Origin: Terebella lapidaria
Taxonomy: Eukaryota > Annelida > Polychaeta > Terebellida > Terebellidae
NCBI GenBank assembly: GCA_949152475.1
Contig: OX424556.1
Coordinates: forward strand, 54,704,451-54,768,450
Direction: 5' to 3'
Length of the DNA stretch: 64,000 bases
How positions within the stretch are numbered: the first letter of the stretch is position 1; every line of letters begins with the position of its first letter. A program made the translations under genes and the position numbers. Positions 11,815-22,583 of the stretch are shown piece by piece. Below the pieces are notes generated by a model, which was not told the origin of the DNA, ran no database searches, and saw only the letters and a list, made by a program, of their open reading frames with translations.

Positions 11815-12790
11815 TTGATGTTGGGTACCAGTGGTCCAGACGCATCTTCAATTACTCTACTAATTGGTCGTTATGATGTTCTCTCCATTAAGAAGATGGA
11901 ACGAGACCGCCGTACCTGTGGAGAATCAGCACATAGTTATGTCATCAGTGGATGTCGCCGAGTAACAAATTACTGGAAATTTCTGAATGGCGCCAAGAAC
12001 AAATCTGGCCTGGCCGAATTGCTGTGAGCATACTTGACAGAAACGGCTCCACAACTCCTCAAGGAACAACGATCGATCACACTAGCTGGTGCTTTCATAG
12101 ATGATCAGCCACTAATGTGTTAGATTTCCTTGTCTACTACTGTGCCAATGATACGTTTGGCAATTGTGGTATCTACATGAATGCTGGTCATTGCGGCAAG
12201 GTAGTAAATCGTCATGGGTTCATTCCAATCACCACCATAACCAAAAATATATTATTAACAAGATGTTGCAAAGCGATTACAACTCACACTCTCAGCGGTT
12301 GTGACACAACCTGCTCACTGTACAGAATCGGCAAACCATCTGCCTACATACAGCAAGCTGTCGCAGAACATCACAGATTTGATGTCGCTATCCCAGTTGG
12401 GCCAATAATATAATGTCACTGAGCTACTCTCTACTGGAATGAAGTATGCATTGCTGATGTACTGATCCAAAACAAAGTGCCAGTCTCTGGCGATTTGGAC
12501 GCACAGCCATGAAGCACAACCAGACTTTTGGAGCCCCGATGACAGTAGGTGGCAGCTGAAAAATGACAAACTGGAGCCTGTCATGTTCCAAAATGATGCA
12601 GTCCCGAAAGAGGTTCGATATTTGACACGTCTCTACTGCACGAATGAGAACTCTTCCCAAAGCCAGCAATGTCACTCTCACCGCTGGGCTACAATGCACC
12701 GAGTTCTGCTATTGCCATGGCGATGTTTTACCTAAACCCAGATAGTCCTCCCGTGCTCAGCGATGGTGAGGATGAAAGTGACTGAATATT
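11815..12790 (+). pseudogene. Broken gene of unknown function, RYDxLSIK...SGCDTT type
   Basis: Three consecutive blocks on the plus strand. At 11815-12027, GRYDVLSIKKMERDRR followed by W.FLNGAKNKSGLAELL. At 12117-12413, CGIYMNAGHCGKV followed by a HTLSGCDTTCSLYRIGK motif. At about 12480-12790, a LAIWTHSHEAQP...WSPDD block. Proteins with this order occur as uncharacterised ORFs in cnidarian, molluscan and ambulacrarian genomes. The GCDTT motif has been likened to PIN/FEN-like nucleases, but I cannot confirm that here. Frameshifts and stops break it into pieces. Its 3' two thirds are duplicated as an inverted copy upstream. Confidence 0.45.
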
Positions 12791-13334
12791 GTTCAGTAAT
12801 ATGTACATATGTTGAACGGAACAAAACAACAACAAACAAATCTGTGACTGTACATTTGTAAGATCCACATTACAGTAATTAATTCAGTTCAAAATGTTCG
12901 TTAATTGTTATCAGAAAATGTAATCAGGATGATCCATCTGCTTTTACATGTCAGGTTCGCATTGTAGTTGTTTTTCATCAAGTGACTTCAACCCCTGCTG
13001 TTCCGGATACTGATTAAGATGCCAAGTCCCGCCAGGGGACTAATAACAGCTAGTCTCGTAGAACTCATTGCCCTGTGTTCATATATGCCAGCAAAGGCTT
13101 TCAATAAATGCAGTTTTTTGGATTCGACTTCAAACTATCCACATCGTTGTTTTCTGTCTCCAAACACAGAACCAGTCTGGCCTGGAAAGAACTATAGACT
13201 TGTGAAGTTTGTGAAAACAGAAAGAAATCACAAATTTTACACATCTGTCTTAAGTACCTGGTATACTGCATGTTGCATAATGGCCTGTGTCGATCTCAAA
13301 CTCAGTGCATATTAGCTCTATCCTGCTCTAGCTG

Positions 13335-13530
13335 CTGATGTATGTATTAGATAATGGGCAAGACGCAGGTCATTATTAGAAAGCCTTCGTTTCTAATAAT
13401 GACCTGTGTCGAGCCCATTATCTGACTTAATGGATGCCTGCCATTAGGTTATTATTGCAAATAATGACCTCCGTTGAGGTTATTCAACAAAAATAATAAC
13501 CTCTGTAGAACAATACAAGCATCCATTAAA
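13335..13530. repeat. Hairpin MITE fragment
   Basis: An almost perfect hairpin has arms AGGTCATTATTAGAAA and TTTCTAATAATGACCT, flanked by paired TAATGGGC and GCCCATTA. It is followed by related AATAATGACCTC...AATAATAACCTC stretches, suggesting a partly deleted or tandem MITE inside the larger element. Confidence 0.6.
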
Positions 13531-13534
13531 TACA

Positions 13535-14156
13535 TATAACTATACATGGTGAATACAAATGCTGTGTATAATGGTGACCTAATTGGGGTTCTAACGGATT
13601 TATATTTGGGTCTCAATTGTAAATTGTGATTTCTGAATATTGGCTATGTTGGGGGGTGATGATAGGTTTCGATGATATTCTCATACCTATGCTTGACGTA
13701 CAGAATTGTGGTATCATTGTTCAATACCCAGATGAACAGGTCATATTTTGGTGCCAATTTTATTGCAATAGCATACATATTTTTGAAGTAGTTGAAGTAT
13801 TTGTCCAACTTTAGTGGCCAAACCGAAGTGAATTTTGACACAAAATCTCACTGTTTTGTCACTTTTTATCGATAGAATGTTTTATTTTCAGTTTTATTGT
13901 ATTTTATCAATTGCCACTGATAACACTGAACAGTTTAACACCAAAATGGTATCTCTGACATCATTATTGGCATGTTTAGAGGGGAAAAACCTGTTACATC
14001 AGATCCGCTTTTTCCACCGCTACCTAGTCAGGTATAAGTCTGACTTTCAGAGTGATCTGCAACTTTTTCAGATCTACAACCATGATTTTCTGACTCTCCT
14101 GAGATATATCTTCAATAAAAAATAGGTTGTAGCTTGTTCTAAGATGGGGAGGGGTT
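13535..14156 (-). repeat. Long terminal inverted repeat, right arm
   Basis: Inverted partner of 9594-10215. The outermost ~40 bases of the element on this side (14157-14199) are about 10 bases longer than on the left and only match at the very tip. Confidence 0.85.
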
Positions 14157-14202
14157 ACCCCCATTTTAAACGCTCGTATGAGAATTCGCCACTTGCCTAT
14201 AG

Positions 14203-14745
14203 CTGTTTAGTAGAAGTGGGACATGACTTTAAATTTCGATGAATAAATCCTAGTTTGGATGAGGCTTTACTGGTGATATTTGAGATATGGGGGGCCCATT
14301 TAAGGTCGTCCGATAGTGTAACACCGAGGTAAGGGTACGTAACAGCTGGTCATTTAGGGTATACATATGGTCTGTTTTATTCTTGATGGACATGATATAA
14401 CATTTTTTGGCATTGAAACGCATGCCCCAGTCACTTGCTCATTTTTCAAGTTGTTTCAGGTCGTTTTGAAGTTTTTGGTGATCATTTGCTGTTTCAATGG
14501 GCCTGTAGAGCAGACAGTCGTCGGCGAACAATCGAACCTCTGACAAAACACAATCTGGAAGGTCGTTTATGTGGCACAGAAAAAGAATAGGACCTGAAAA
14601 AGAACAGCACTGTACCGGGTGTACCCTGTGGTACTCCTGATTCGACCGATACCGAGTCCGATTGTTCACCTTCAACCACTACTTTCATATTTCGTTGAGT
14701 TAAGAACGAGGTGAGCCATTTGTGTACTGGGCCAGAAATACCATA
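14203..14745 (-). pseudogene. LINE reverse transcriptase, palm fragment
   Basis: Minus-strand continuation of the same LINE as 8988-9560. It carries ESGVPQGT, GPILFLCHINDLP and the catalytic box FADDCLLYR, followed by a LKQLEK..SDWGMRFNAKKC block and, after a frameshift, WAPHISNIT and HRNLKSC. Stops and frameshifts make it inactive. It is bounded by the element ending at 14199 and the MITE starting at 14746. Confidence 0.85.
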
Positions 14746-15330
14746 ATGGTCCTATTCACAGACCCCTCCTAGAAGTCGGCAAACTCCGTAGTTCAAACTG
14801 ACCAATCGCAGCTGCGCGCAATCTTCGGAAACCTGGGGTAAATCCCAGCCTGACCACGTGCAGTGAAACCACTCAAAATGTCGTGTGACACGAAAAGAAA
14901 CCTGACATTTCGTGACAATCGCTAATATTTCAAGAGAAAATACCCGTAAACCCATCCCTTCCCCCGTTGAGACCAACCTTGCCAGTAAAATCATTTTACT
15001 GAGTAGCCAGGACTATTTGTTTACAAACACAGCGCGAGGATCACCATGGTCACCGGCCCGTACTGGGATTTCCCCAATACTGTGTTGACATTCTGACCAA
15101 ACTCGCATCGCCCATTAACAGTGATCATTTGGCTTAGAAACCCTATTTCCATACATCCTCGTTGCAGATAATGGGGCATCTGGGTTAAATGTAATCTGTA
15201 TTGCCGTCTATGATGAGAAAATGTGCGATAAACTGGACACTGCGGATTTGTTTATTACCGTTACTGCGCGCAGCTGTGATTGGTCGGCACTCGCGTGACC
15301 AGTGGCGGGAAATTCTGTGAATAGGACCAT
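14746..15330. mobile_element. 0.58-kb MITE inserted in the LINE
   Basis: Ends are ATGGTCCTATTCACAG and its complement CTGTGAATAGGACCAT. LINE reading resumes on both sides (LLHKLHN on one side, YGISGPVHKW on the other), so the segment is an insertion; joining the flanks leaves about 2 bases (AT) duplicated. No protein is supported inside. Confidence 0.75.
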
Positions 15331-16211
15331 TGTGGAGTTTATGGAGGAGTTTAGTATGTGGGACGGTATCAAATGCTTTCGAAAAATCTAATATAGCGAT
15401 GTCACAGTGATCATTTTGTTCGTAGGAGTTTAGTAGGTCATGGAGGGTTACGATGAGCTGGGTTTCACATGAGTAACCGGAGCGAAAACCGTGGTTCCTG
15501 TTTGTGAGAATGTTGTATTTTTCAAAGTGTTGTAGTAGTTGTTTACATATTATATGTAGTTTACAGGGAACAGATGTTAATGACACTGGCCTGTAGTTTT
15601 CTGCCGAGTGTCTGTGCCCTTTCTTGTATACTGGTGCTATGTTTGCATTTAGCCAATCGAGTGGTAGGTTTCCAGTGTCCAGAGAAGTTTGAAATATATT
15701 GGTTGACCCTGGGCCGAGTTGTTCTGCACATGTTTTAAGGACTATATTGGGAATACCATCAAGACCGCATGCTTTTGTGGGGTTTATATTATTAAGGAGT
15801 TTAGTGACACCATCGGTGGAAACATGAATAGGTTTTAATGAGGACGTTTTTACTCGTTTTAATTCAGCATAGCTTGAGGATTTGTCCTCCTTGGTGAAGA
15901 CCGACTAGAATTGTTCAATAAGTATGTTTGCTTTCCCAAGGCTGTCGGAAACTAGGTTCCCCTTATGGTTTAGTGGAGAGATACCTATATTGTCTTGACG
16001 TTTTGACTTTATGTAATTCCAGAAGGGTTTTGAGTTATTTTTATCGAAACCATCGGCAATCACGTTGTTAACATGGTCCCATTCTGCCTGCCTGGATTTT
16101 TGTCTGCATTGTTTCTGGATGAATTTGAACTTTTCCCACTTCCCGGATTGTTTGCACTTTTTGTATGTTTTAGCTTTCCGCCTTGATAACTGTTTGAGTT
16201 TACGGTTAAAC
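15331..16211 (-). pseudogene. LINE linker and reverse-transcriptase finger fragment
   Basis: The minus strand reads, in order, PWFNRKLKQLSRRKAKTYKK (the linker before the polymerase), FWNYIKSKR, PLDWLNANIAPVYKKG, ENYRPVSLTSV, a FRSGYSCETQL block and AILDFSKAFDTVPH (first catalytic Asp region). Several stops are present. This fits Jockey/CR1-type LINEs. Upstream coding is cut by the CAAGGATC element, with a few codons (PPWF) recovered at 17325-17345. Confidence 0.85.
16205..16211. repeat. 7-bp target duplication GTTAAAC (left)
   Basis: Matches 17318-17324 directly outside the other end of the 1106-bp element. Confidence 0.8.
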
Positions 16212-17317
16212 CAAGGATCTTCTATAATAGGATATCCAACTCTGCCTAAAAAGGCGTGATTACGTAATATGACGTAAATCTGATTTGAGCGTGTTGAAAC
16301 GGTGCCGGGCGTTAAAATCAGAATGTGCACATCGATTTGTAATGAAAATGAGTAGAGTTGTGAATCATATATTGAAATGAATGATAGCTGATTGCATTGA
16401 TTGGGGGTATGGCCTAAACTTCTTCAATAATATTCAGCATTCGCGTTGCCGATGATGTGGTATTGGGGCCGGGATTTGTAAGTGTCCGTTTATATGCTTG
16501 TGTGTGAATCGAAGACTGTATCTTGAACGGGTTTAATCCAATCGTCTTTAAATTTGAGCAATGGGAGGAATAACCTCTCAGCTTGAAAATATTCAGTTTC
16601 CATGGAAATCGGTTGACTTTTGTTGCCATGGCAACCGTTCAAAATCCTGAAATGCCATTTTACTGCCACGGAAAACGCCTGTAGAACCGACCCACTCATG
16701 GTGACAATAAAATTGGCCCCTCATTAAAAAAATCCCACATAATAGAGAGCAAGTTCTGATGTAACTCCGGTGGTATTTTTCAGGTGAAAGGTAGATTCAT
16801 TTCAGAGTTATGAGACAGAACATTCACCTCCAAATTTAGTGACAGTTGAGTATTGCAATGATATTAGAATCGTTCTCATACCGACAGTTTTCATCGGATT
16901 TCCTTGGAAACGGGATATTTCCGAGACAATGGATAATGCCTATCAATCCTCAACTTTTGAAAAGATGGAATGGTAACTTTTTAAATTATTGACGTGGATG
17001 TGCTCAAAAACACTCATACAGACATGCACGTGCTTGGACCACATCAAAAATATTTTCGCGAGCGGGAAGAAAGACAAACTGTGGATGACAAGCAGGCTCC
17101 ACCCCTTACGTGTGCCCTCCAAGATCACTGCGCTCAATCCCGGGGCCCGATTCTGTATGTTCTCACTATGAGCGAAATGATAAGCAGTATGAAAAACTCA
17201 ATTTCGAGCACCTGTCACCGTTTTGACACGCTCAAACGAGATTTCGTCATTTTACGTAATCACGTTTTTTACGTCCACATTGAGCAGAGTTGGACATCCT
17301 ATTATAGAGGATCCTTG
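16212..17317. mobile_element. CAAGGATC TIR element, copy 1 (1106 bp)
   Basis: The left end is CAAGGATCTTCTATAATAGG; the right end is its inverse with one or two changes. GTTAAAC flanks both sides (16205-16211, 17318-17324) and the interrupted LINE frame continues across. The outer ~75 bases also carry a CGTGATTACGTAA inverted pair. The interior, including a GTTGCCATGGCAAC palindrome near 16620, is shared with copy 2 at 54482-55453. No transposase is visible, so it is non-autonomous. Confidence 0.85.
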
Positions 17318-17324
17318 GTTAAAC

Positions 17325-17345
17325 CATGGGGGAGTAGTTTAGACG
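17325..17345 (-). pseudogene. Last few LINE codons upstream of the CAAGGATC element
   Basis: Complement reads PPWF in frame with NRKLKQL beyond the insertion. No further LINE sequence is recognisable upstream, so the LINE is 5'-truncated here or replaced by the Harbinger element. Confidence 0.6.
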
Positions 17346-17606
17346 ATGAGATTTGTCTTATAAGACTTGTCTTATAAGACGGATCTTAAGGTGTGAACCA
17401 GCGAAAATGTATCTCATGAGTCATATGAAAAACGTCATGAGATATCTTATCGATTTAGAACATGTTTTATTTCGATCAGACACAAATCTCGTGAGATCAT
17501 GACAACGTTTTCGTTTCCATGGTTATCGATACATAGTGGTCATACATTGGGCTGGGTAATTAGCGGGAAATTCAAAACTGTTGTCAATCGAGTTTATTTC
17601 TTCAAC

Positions 17607-17763
17607 ATGGACACGGCATCGTGGACCACAGAAACCATATCTAAATTAATTTCGTTGTACCATACGGAAGCCACGCTCTGGAATGTTACCAGTGACGAAT
17701 ATCATAAGAAGGACGCCAGACAGGCTGCATTACAGCGCCTTAGTACCGAATTAGATATTCCTG
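17607..17763 (+). CDS. MADF-domain protein, first exon (Harbinger accessory gene)
   Basis: Starts at ATG 17607 and reads MDTASWTTETISKLISLYH, then LWNVTSDEYHKKDARQAALQRL, matching the first half of a MADF domain (hydrophobic helix, LWxxxSxxY, then a basic helix). It ends at a consensus splice donor, CTG|GTAAGG, at 17763/17764 in phase 1. Proteins of this type bind the transposon ends and bring in the DDE transposase in PIF/Harbinger elements. The second half of the MADF domain is not found, and the next recognisable exon (20598) starts in phase 0, so an intermediate exon is missing or diverged. Confidence 0.65.
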
Positions 17764-18199
17764 GTAAGGCATGTTGCATGAATGTGGATTCAGTCATGAA
17801 GAGCATATATATATGTTGGTGTGAGCACGCCGGGTAAGCGAGAATGAAGAGTGTATAAAATGCCTATTTTGTGACAGATATATTAAGGATTTCGTTGAAA
17901 ACTGTTGAAGTCATCGGTCATGTTTGACAATTTTTTATGAACTGCTCGGTGATCAATATCTGTCAATTTGCATGTGCACAACTATGGAAACGACAAATCG
18001 CCCGAACCGCAACAGTTTTATATGCGCGACACGGCATTTTTGTGTGTGCATAACTCGGTATTCTCGCTTACCCGAGGTAACAAATTAGTAATTTGACAAA
18101 AAAAAACTATTAAAGGTCTAGATCTATACCACAGTACGTACAGTAGCTCTACACCACAGCAGACAAGGGCAGAATCTTTCTCAGATCCGCACGCATTCT

Positions 18200-18676
18200 A
18201 CGAAAGCCCAGATAGGACATTTGCCCCAAAATGTTAATATCGCGAAATCCTAACTCGCCTCGAAAAAATACTAACTAGTCCCGGCAACGGGTCGTTTGCA
18301 TGTCATCGATCAGCTGTTATCTCGCCCCGGCAAGAAACTGTTAGGTCCCACCGGTCGATTGGCGAGATATGGCTACTGTTACTTAGACCAACATGCATCA
18401 ACAAACTGCTTACTCGCCTCGGCCAACCACTAAGTTGCCACTTATTCGGTAACGTATCTCTTATGGAAGTTAAGCCGAGGCAGTTCGCCGAGGCCAACTT
18501 CTAAGTTGAAAGGTATGTATCACATCTATTTTGAAACGGCTGCAGCCAAATTTTGCCAAGACGAGATAACAGTGGCCCAAAACGAGTTACTAGTAGCGGT
18601 TGGCCGAAGCGAGTTAGCAGTTAGCCAATGAGAGATAAAATATCGGGGGAAATGTCCTAACTGGGCTTCCGTATGA
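18200..18676. mobile_element. MITE with GCCCAG ends inside the Harbinger intron
   Basis: Inverted ends: GCCCAGATAGGACATTT on the left and the complement of GCCCAGTTAGGACATTT on the right. Between them are degenerate CTAACTCGCCTCGG and CGAGTTA phrases in both orientations. No coding sequence. Confidence 0.65.
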
Positions 18677-18752
18677 TTCCGTCTCGTTCAGAGACTGCAG
18701 TAAAAATCGAGAGTAATATTTCACAACGTTTTGGCCTAATGGGATCTTATAT

Positions 18753-19420
18753 GTAAGATGTCACGGGTTTCCCTGCAAGCGGTGAAATACATACAGTCAC
18801 CTCCAAAAGTTTGGGCCCTCTCGAAAATTTTGAGTCCCCATTGCATGACAGTTTTGAAAGTATTTTCAGTTGAACCTAGTCATGAGTGTTATTTTCATAT
18901 TCATATTTGTCAATGTGACACTAAGTATTTTAGAACTCTTCTAAGAACTTAAAATGCATCATTCAACAATTGTGTAAGGTTTAGACCCCTAAATTAGGCC
19001 CCTAATTTAATTTTCAGCAGAAATTCACCTTTTCATGAATATGGTAAACATTTCCATATTAAACAATATAAACGGCAAACCAAATCAGCAACAACGCTGG
19101 AAAAAGCAAACTGATATCAATATGACACAGTTCAAACAACAATTGGCCAATTTCAATACTTGGTGTGGCCTCCTCGAGCCTGGATACAAGCCCTATCCAG
19201 GCTGATATGGATTGTACCAAGTCGTCACACCTCTCCCTGGAAACTCCATCCCAAAAAAAACATGGATGTGATCCTCCAGTTCTGCTAGGTTTCTGCTAGG
19301 TTTGGCCTCTGACCTTGACCTTCAGGACATTTGAGCGATATCTGCCCACAAGTTCTGAATTGCATTTTTCGACATAGTCGCATCGACATTCCCGGGATAG
19401 TCGTATCATAAAACGTGTAT
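18753..19420. other. Unassigned, possible Tc1-like MITE remnant
   Basis: The phrase ACAGTCACCTCCAAAAGTTT at 18794 resembles ends of Tc1/mariner-derived MITEs, but no matching inverted end was found. No gene is supported before the transposase stop codon. Confidence 0.25.
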
Positions 19421-19435
19421 GTTTGTATGTTTATT

Positions 19436-20077
19436 TTAGGTGTAATATAGCAAATAACCTGGCGTCACGTAGAGTTGGTCGTTTTTCTGATTCAAGAAGT
19501 TGTGAAGTGCACAGCAAGCCAAAACCACGGCCTCAGCCTTGGCAGGACAGAGTGCTATTGACGTCTGGAAGATTCGGAATCGAGCTGAGAGAATTCCGAA
19601 TGCATTTTCCACCACTCGTCGAGATCTTGACAACCTATAGTTGTAGATGCGAGCTTCGTCGCTGGTTATGTTTCTGGCGGAGAAAGGTTTCATTAGATAT
19701 GGTTTGAGCGAAAACGCCTCATCAGCCACAAACACGTATGGTACTTCTTTCTCTCTGCCAGGCAGGCTCCGCGGGGTCGGCAGCCGCAGTTTGTTGCTTT
19801 CTATAGCATCTCTTATGGAGCTCTTGTTGAAGATGCCACCATCACTTATGCGGCCATTGCAACCGACATCAACATAGGTGAAATTATAATTTGCACCTAC
19901 CATTGCCATAAGGACAATGCTATGGCTGTGCTTATAATTGTAGTAATAGGCTCCACTCCCTACTGGTTGTTTTAGTACGACGTGCTTGCCGTCCAGTGCC
20001 CCGATGCAGTGGGGAAAATTCCACTTCCTCTCGAACTCTTCTGCCATTTCCATCCACTCCTTTTCTGTGCTAGGTGT
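19436..20077 (-). CDS. PIF/Harbinger DDE transposase, catalytic exon
   Basis: The frame carries GALDGKHVVLK (first Asp), YVDVGCNGRISDGGIF (second Asp), VADEAF and RRVVENAFGIL (Glu), followed by ALHNFL: the full DDE_Tnp_4 signature order in about 150 residues. Catalytic residues sit at 21, 62 and 149 counting from Met at 20053. Reading continues upstream to about 20077, where a CTTTTCCTAG acceptor precedes TPSTEKEWMEMAEEF, so 20053 is probably not the true start and an N-terminal exon (helix-turn-helix part) is missing or unrecognised. No internal stop is present. It lies antisense inside the gap between the MADF and BESS exons. Confidence 0.85.
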   Translation of the reverse strand, partial: TPSTEKEWMEMAEEFERKWNFPHCIGALDGKHVVLKQPVGSGAYYYNYKHSHSIVLMAMVGANYNFTYVDVGCNGRISDGGIFNKSSIRDAIESNKLRLPTPRSLPGREKEVPYVFVADEAFSLKPYLMKPFSARNITSDEARIYNYRLSRSRRVVENAFGILSARFRIFQTSIALCPAKAEAVVLACCALHNFLNQKNDQLYVTPGYLLYYT

Positions 20078-20597
20078 CTAGGAAAAGAGTGTGTGTGCTA
20101 TGGAGAGCATGTCACATTTGTCTGTATGACATTGAAAAATACATTATATTAAGGCGGATATGACTAGTGTACACTACATATAGACTATGCGAGGGGGCAT
20201 GTGGTCGTTCTCCTGGTTCTCTGGTTCTATCCCATAATGAGTAACAATGAACGACATTTTGAACATATACCACAGCAAAGCAAGTCGCGGAATTAAGTAC
20301 TAATTGGTAAATATGGACAAACTGAGGTCACACACCAAGATATTTTTATTCGTGGAAACGAATTGATAATGTTTAAATCGAATATATATAATTACCCATG
20401 AAATAATGACCCGTTCCCATTGATGGAAAATGAGTACGAAAATTCCCGAGTACAAACAATTTAGACACATAGCAATTTGCAGATCAGAAAAAAGAACATT
20501 AAACATCGTCATCCACCTAATAATAAGCCGTGCACAAACGCATTGGCTTATGAAAATATATTGTAGCAATTTTTCATGAAAGAGCTTCCACTTTCAG

Positions 20598-20963
20598 GAC
20601 GACGAAACAAGAGAGTCCGACGAGAGTGATGCTGTGGAAGGAGCGCAGAAGAGGACTCGGACGGCGAAGCGAGGTGCTTTGGATTCAAGCCTGCTGAGAG
20701 AGGCTACGAACGTCATGCGATCCGTTCAATCTCAACCCGATGCCGTTGATGACGAATATGATATCTTCGGCAAATTCGTAGCCAGTGAGCTCCGCCAGAT
20801 CACAGACGCAAGATCTCGCAATTACGCGAAATTCAAAATCCACCAAGTCTTGTATGAAACCAACCTTCCGCCGATAATACAGAATTCTAGTACCAATAGC
20901 TATCAAACTACTGACGGGACCATCCCGGTATACAGTAATCTCCAAACCTATAATATGCAGTAG
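20598..20963 (+). CDS. BESS-like terminal exon of the Harbinger accessory gene
   Basis: Preceded by a CCACTTTCAG acceptor and open to a TAG stop at 20963. It encodes an acidic start (DDETRESDESD), a basic KRTRTAKR stretch and a YDIFGKFVASELRQI...KFKIHQVLYE segment that fits the BESS motif, the usual C-terminal interaction module of MADF proteins. No ATG begins it, as expected for an internal-start exon. Pairing with the MADF exon at 17607 is inferred from family architecture and strand. Confidence 0.6.
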   Translation, partial: DDETRESDESDAVEGAQKRTRTAKRGALDSSLLREATNVMRSVQSQPDAVDDEYDIFGKFVASELRQITDARSRNYAKFKIHQVLYETNLPPIIQNSSTNSYQTTDGTIPVYSNLQTYNMQ

Positions 20964-20974
20964 TTAATTGAATA

Positions 20975-21640
20975 TTAAAGTCCAACTCAAGTCAAAATGC
21001 TATGATTCTATGTCAAAAATGAAAGTGGAATAATCAGTTTCTGAAATTCGTTATCAATCAATTGGCTAGCATATACTCTGATTTTTATGACTCGTTTACA
21101 TCAGTTTTTGACAATATTTTTGCGATGCTAAATGTTATCGTTCTATAACTTAAAATACTTCACCTGGGAGTCAAACGGCAATGTTCTACCAAATTTCAGA
21201 CTTCTATCACTAAAAATGAAAAAAGTCAATCTGACTCGATGTTAAATTTCAGCCCAAAACGGGATTTCGCGAATCTGTGCATATTCCATGTATCGGTCCT
21301 GTTTACATCGATCAGGAATCTAAATTTTGTTGTAAATTTGGATCAAAAGACACTTTGGGGTGTATTCCACGCAAACATGTTGATTTTGAAAGAATGCACA
21401 AAATTGTGTGTGGACCCTGAAATCAAACGACAGGGCTAAATTTAACATTAGGATATATAGCGAAGTCTCAAAATCGGTAAGAAACTACCGTTTGACCCCC
21501 AGGTGAAGTATGCCAAGTTATAGGACAATATCATTTAGCATCGCAAAAATATCAGCGAAAAACAGTGTAACCGAGTTATAAAAATCAGAGTATATATACC
21601 AAACTTCATTGCCAACTTTTTCATTTCTAAATTCTAAAAA
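20975..21640. mobile_element. Long-TIR MITE
   Basis: Arms about 21065-21210 and 21470-21605 are inverted copies (shared TACTCTGATTTTTAT, TTTTTGCGATGCTAAATG and ACTTCACCTGGG phrases, ~85-90% alike), with weaker pairing out to about 20975 and 21640. The short middle has a meaningless open frame. No transposase. Confidence 0.65.
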
Positions 21641-22583
21641 TATGAAATTTTTTAATTTCTAATTTCTAAAAATATGAAATTTGGTGAAAAATTACGGCGT
21701 GATACCCAATTAAGACACGCAATATTTCAAGTTGATTCGATCATCCAAAACAAAAATACGGCCAAAAAGCGTGTTCCACTGATAGATGAACTTAACTTCT
21801 TTCTTTTAGCACCGTCACAACACCTAAAATACGTCCCCACGACCCTGCAGTGGAGTTTTAACATACAGTAAAAAACGCAAGGTGTGAACTAATTGTTTAC
21901 AGTACATAAACAAATACATTGTACAGCTGCTTCTCGTGACCATTAAATGACCTGAGACGATCTTGAAAACTAAGTCTCAAGGTCACGCCTAACCTGATAA
22001 ATGTAAATTGGCATGTAGACAGACGACATAGTGCTATACATACCTTCTGTTGGTATTATGCGCATGTATGAATTAATTGAGCACCTCTTTTGTACATAGC
22101 GCCTATGCTTGTATTGTGAGCATAACAGGAAAGCATGTACAGACAATTTAACTTGAATTTGACATTGAATGGCATTGACTGCTGAATGTCAAGGTCATAT
22201 TTCACTTTAAATTTTTAAAACCTAAATGGTCTGGTAACATGTTTTGGGGCACCAAAAAATCCATATCGTTTTATATACTATTTCATGAAAAATCACTCCA
22301 TCATGGATCGAATAGAGACACACATTATTTTGACTAGAGTTGGACGTTCAATCAGCTTTCCATTATAGTAGCTATTTCATCCTTGCGTCAACCGTGTACA
22401 TTAAACAGTAATTTATGTCACTTTGTGTTATTAGTATGTATTTGTTGGTTATCGATATGTATGTATAATTTTATACGATCAAATAAAATATGTGTGTAAT
22501 ATGTCACAAACGCAATGTATCCAGCAAATTATGATATCAGGACGGTTTGAGTCAGTATGAAATGTTACCAAGATACATGTAGC
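21641..22583. other. Unassigned region left of the gypsy element
   Basis: No recognisable gene or repeat. Short open frames only. The final five bases (GTAGC, 22579-22583) are the target duplication of the gypsy insertion. Confidence 0.4.

Larger units (their letters stand above)
9561..14199. mobile_element. 4.6-kb long-TIR element inserted in the LINE (TAG duplication)
   Basis: The outer ends are TAGGCTAGCGG on the left and the complement of TAGGCAAGTGGCG on the right. Directly outside is TAG at 9558-9560 and 14200-14202, and removing one TAG plus the element restores a continuous LINE frame, which fixes the ends. The inner arms, about 9594-10215 and 13535-14156, are inverted copies; all paired positions checked sum to 23750, so no indels separate them. 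The interior holds a second LINE fragment, a partly palindromic gene and a hairpin MITE. A 3-bp duplication would suit PIF/Harbinger or CACTA-type elements, but no transposase is recognisable. Confidence 0.8.
17340..20980. mobile_element. PIF/Harbinger-type DNA transposon (ends not resolved)
   Basis: The two proteins that define PIF/Harbinger elements are both present: a DDE nuclease (19436-20077, minus) and a MADF/Myb-like DNA-binding partner (17607-20963, plus). I could not find convincing terminal inverted repeats or a 3-bp duplication, so the outer limits given are only those of the coding parts plus short flanks. A MITE sits inside at about 18200-18676. Confidence 0.7.

Noticed and set aside
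18303..18497. Serine/tryptophan frame in the GCCCAG MITE
   Set aside because: Lies within non-coding inverted repeats with degenerate internal phrases; no protein signature.
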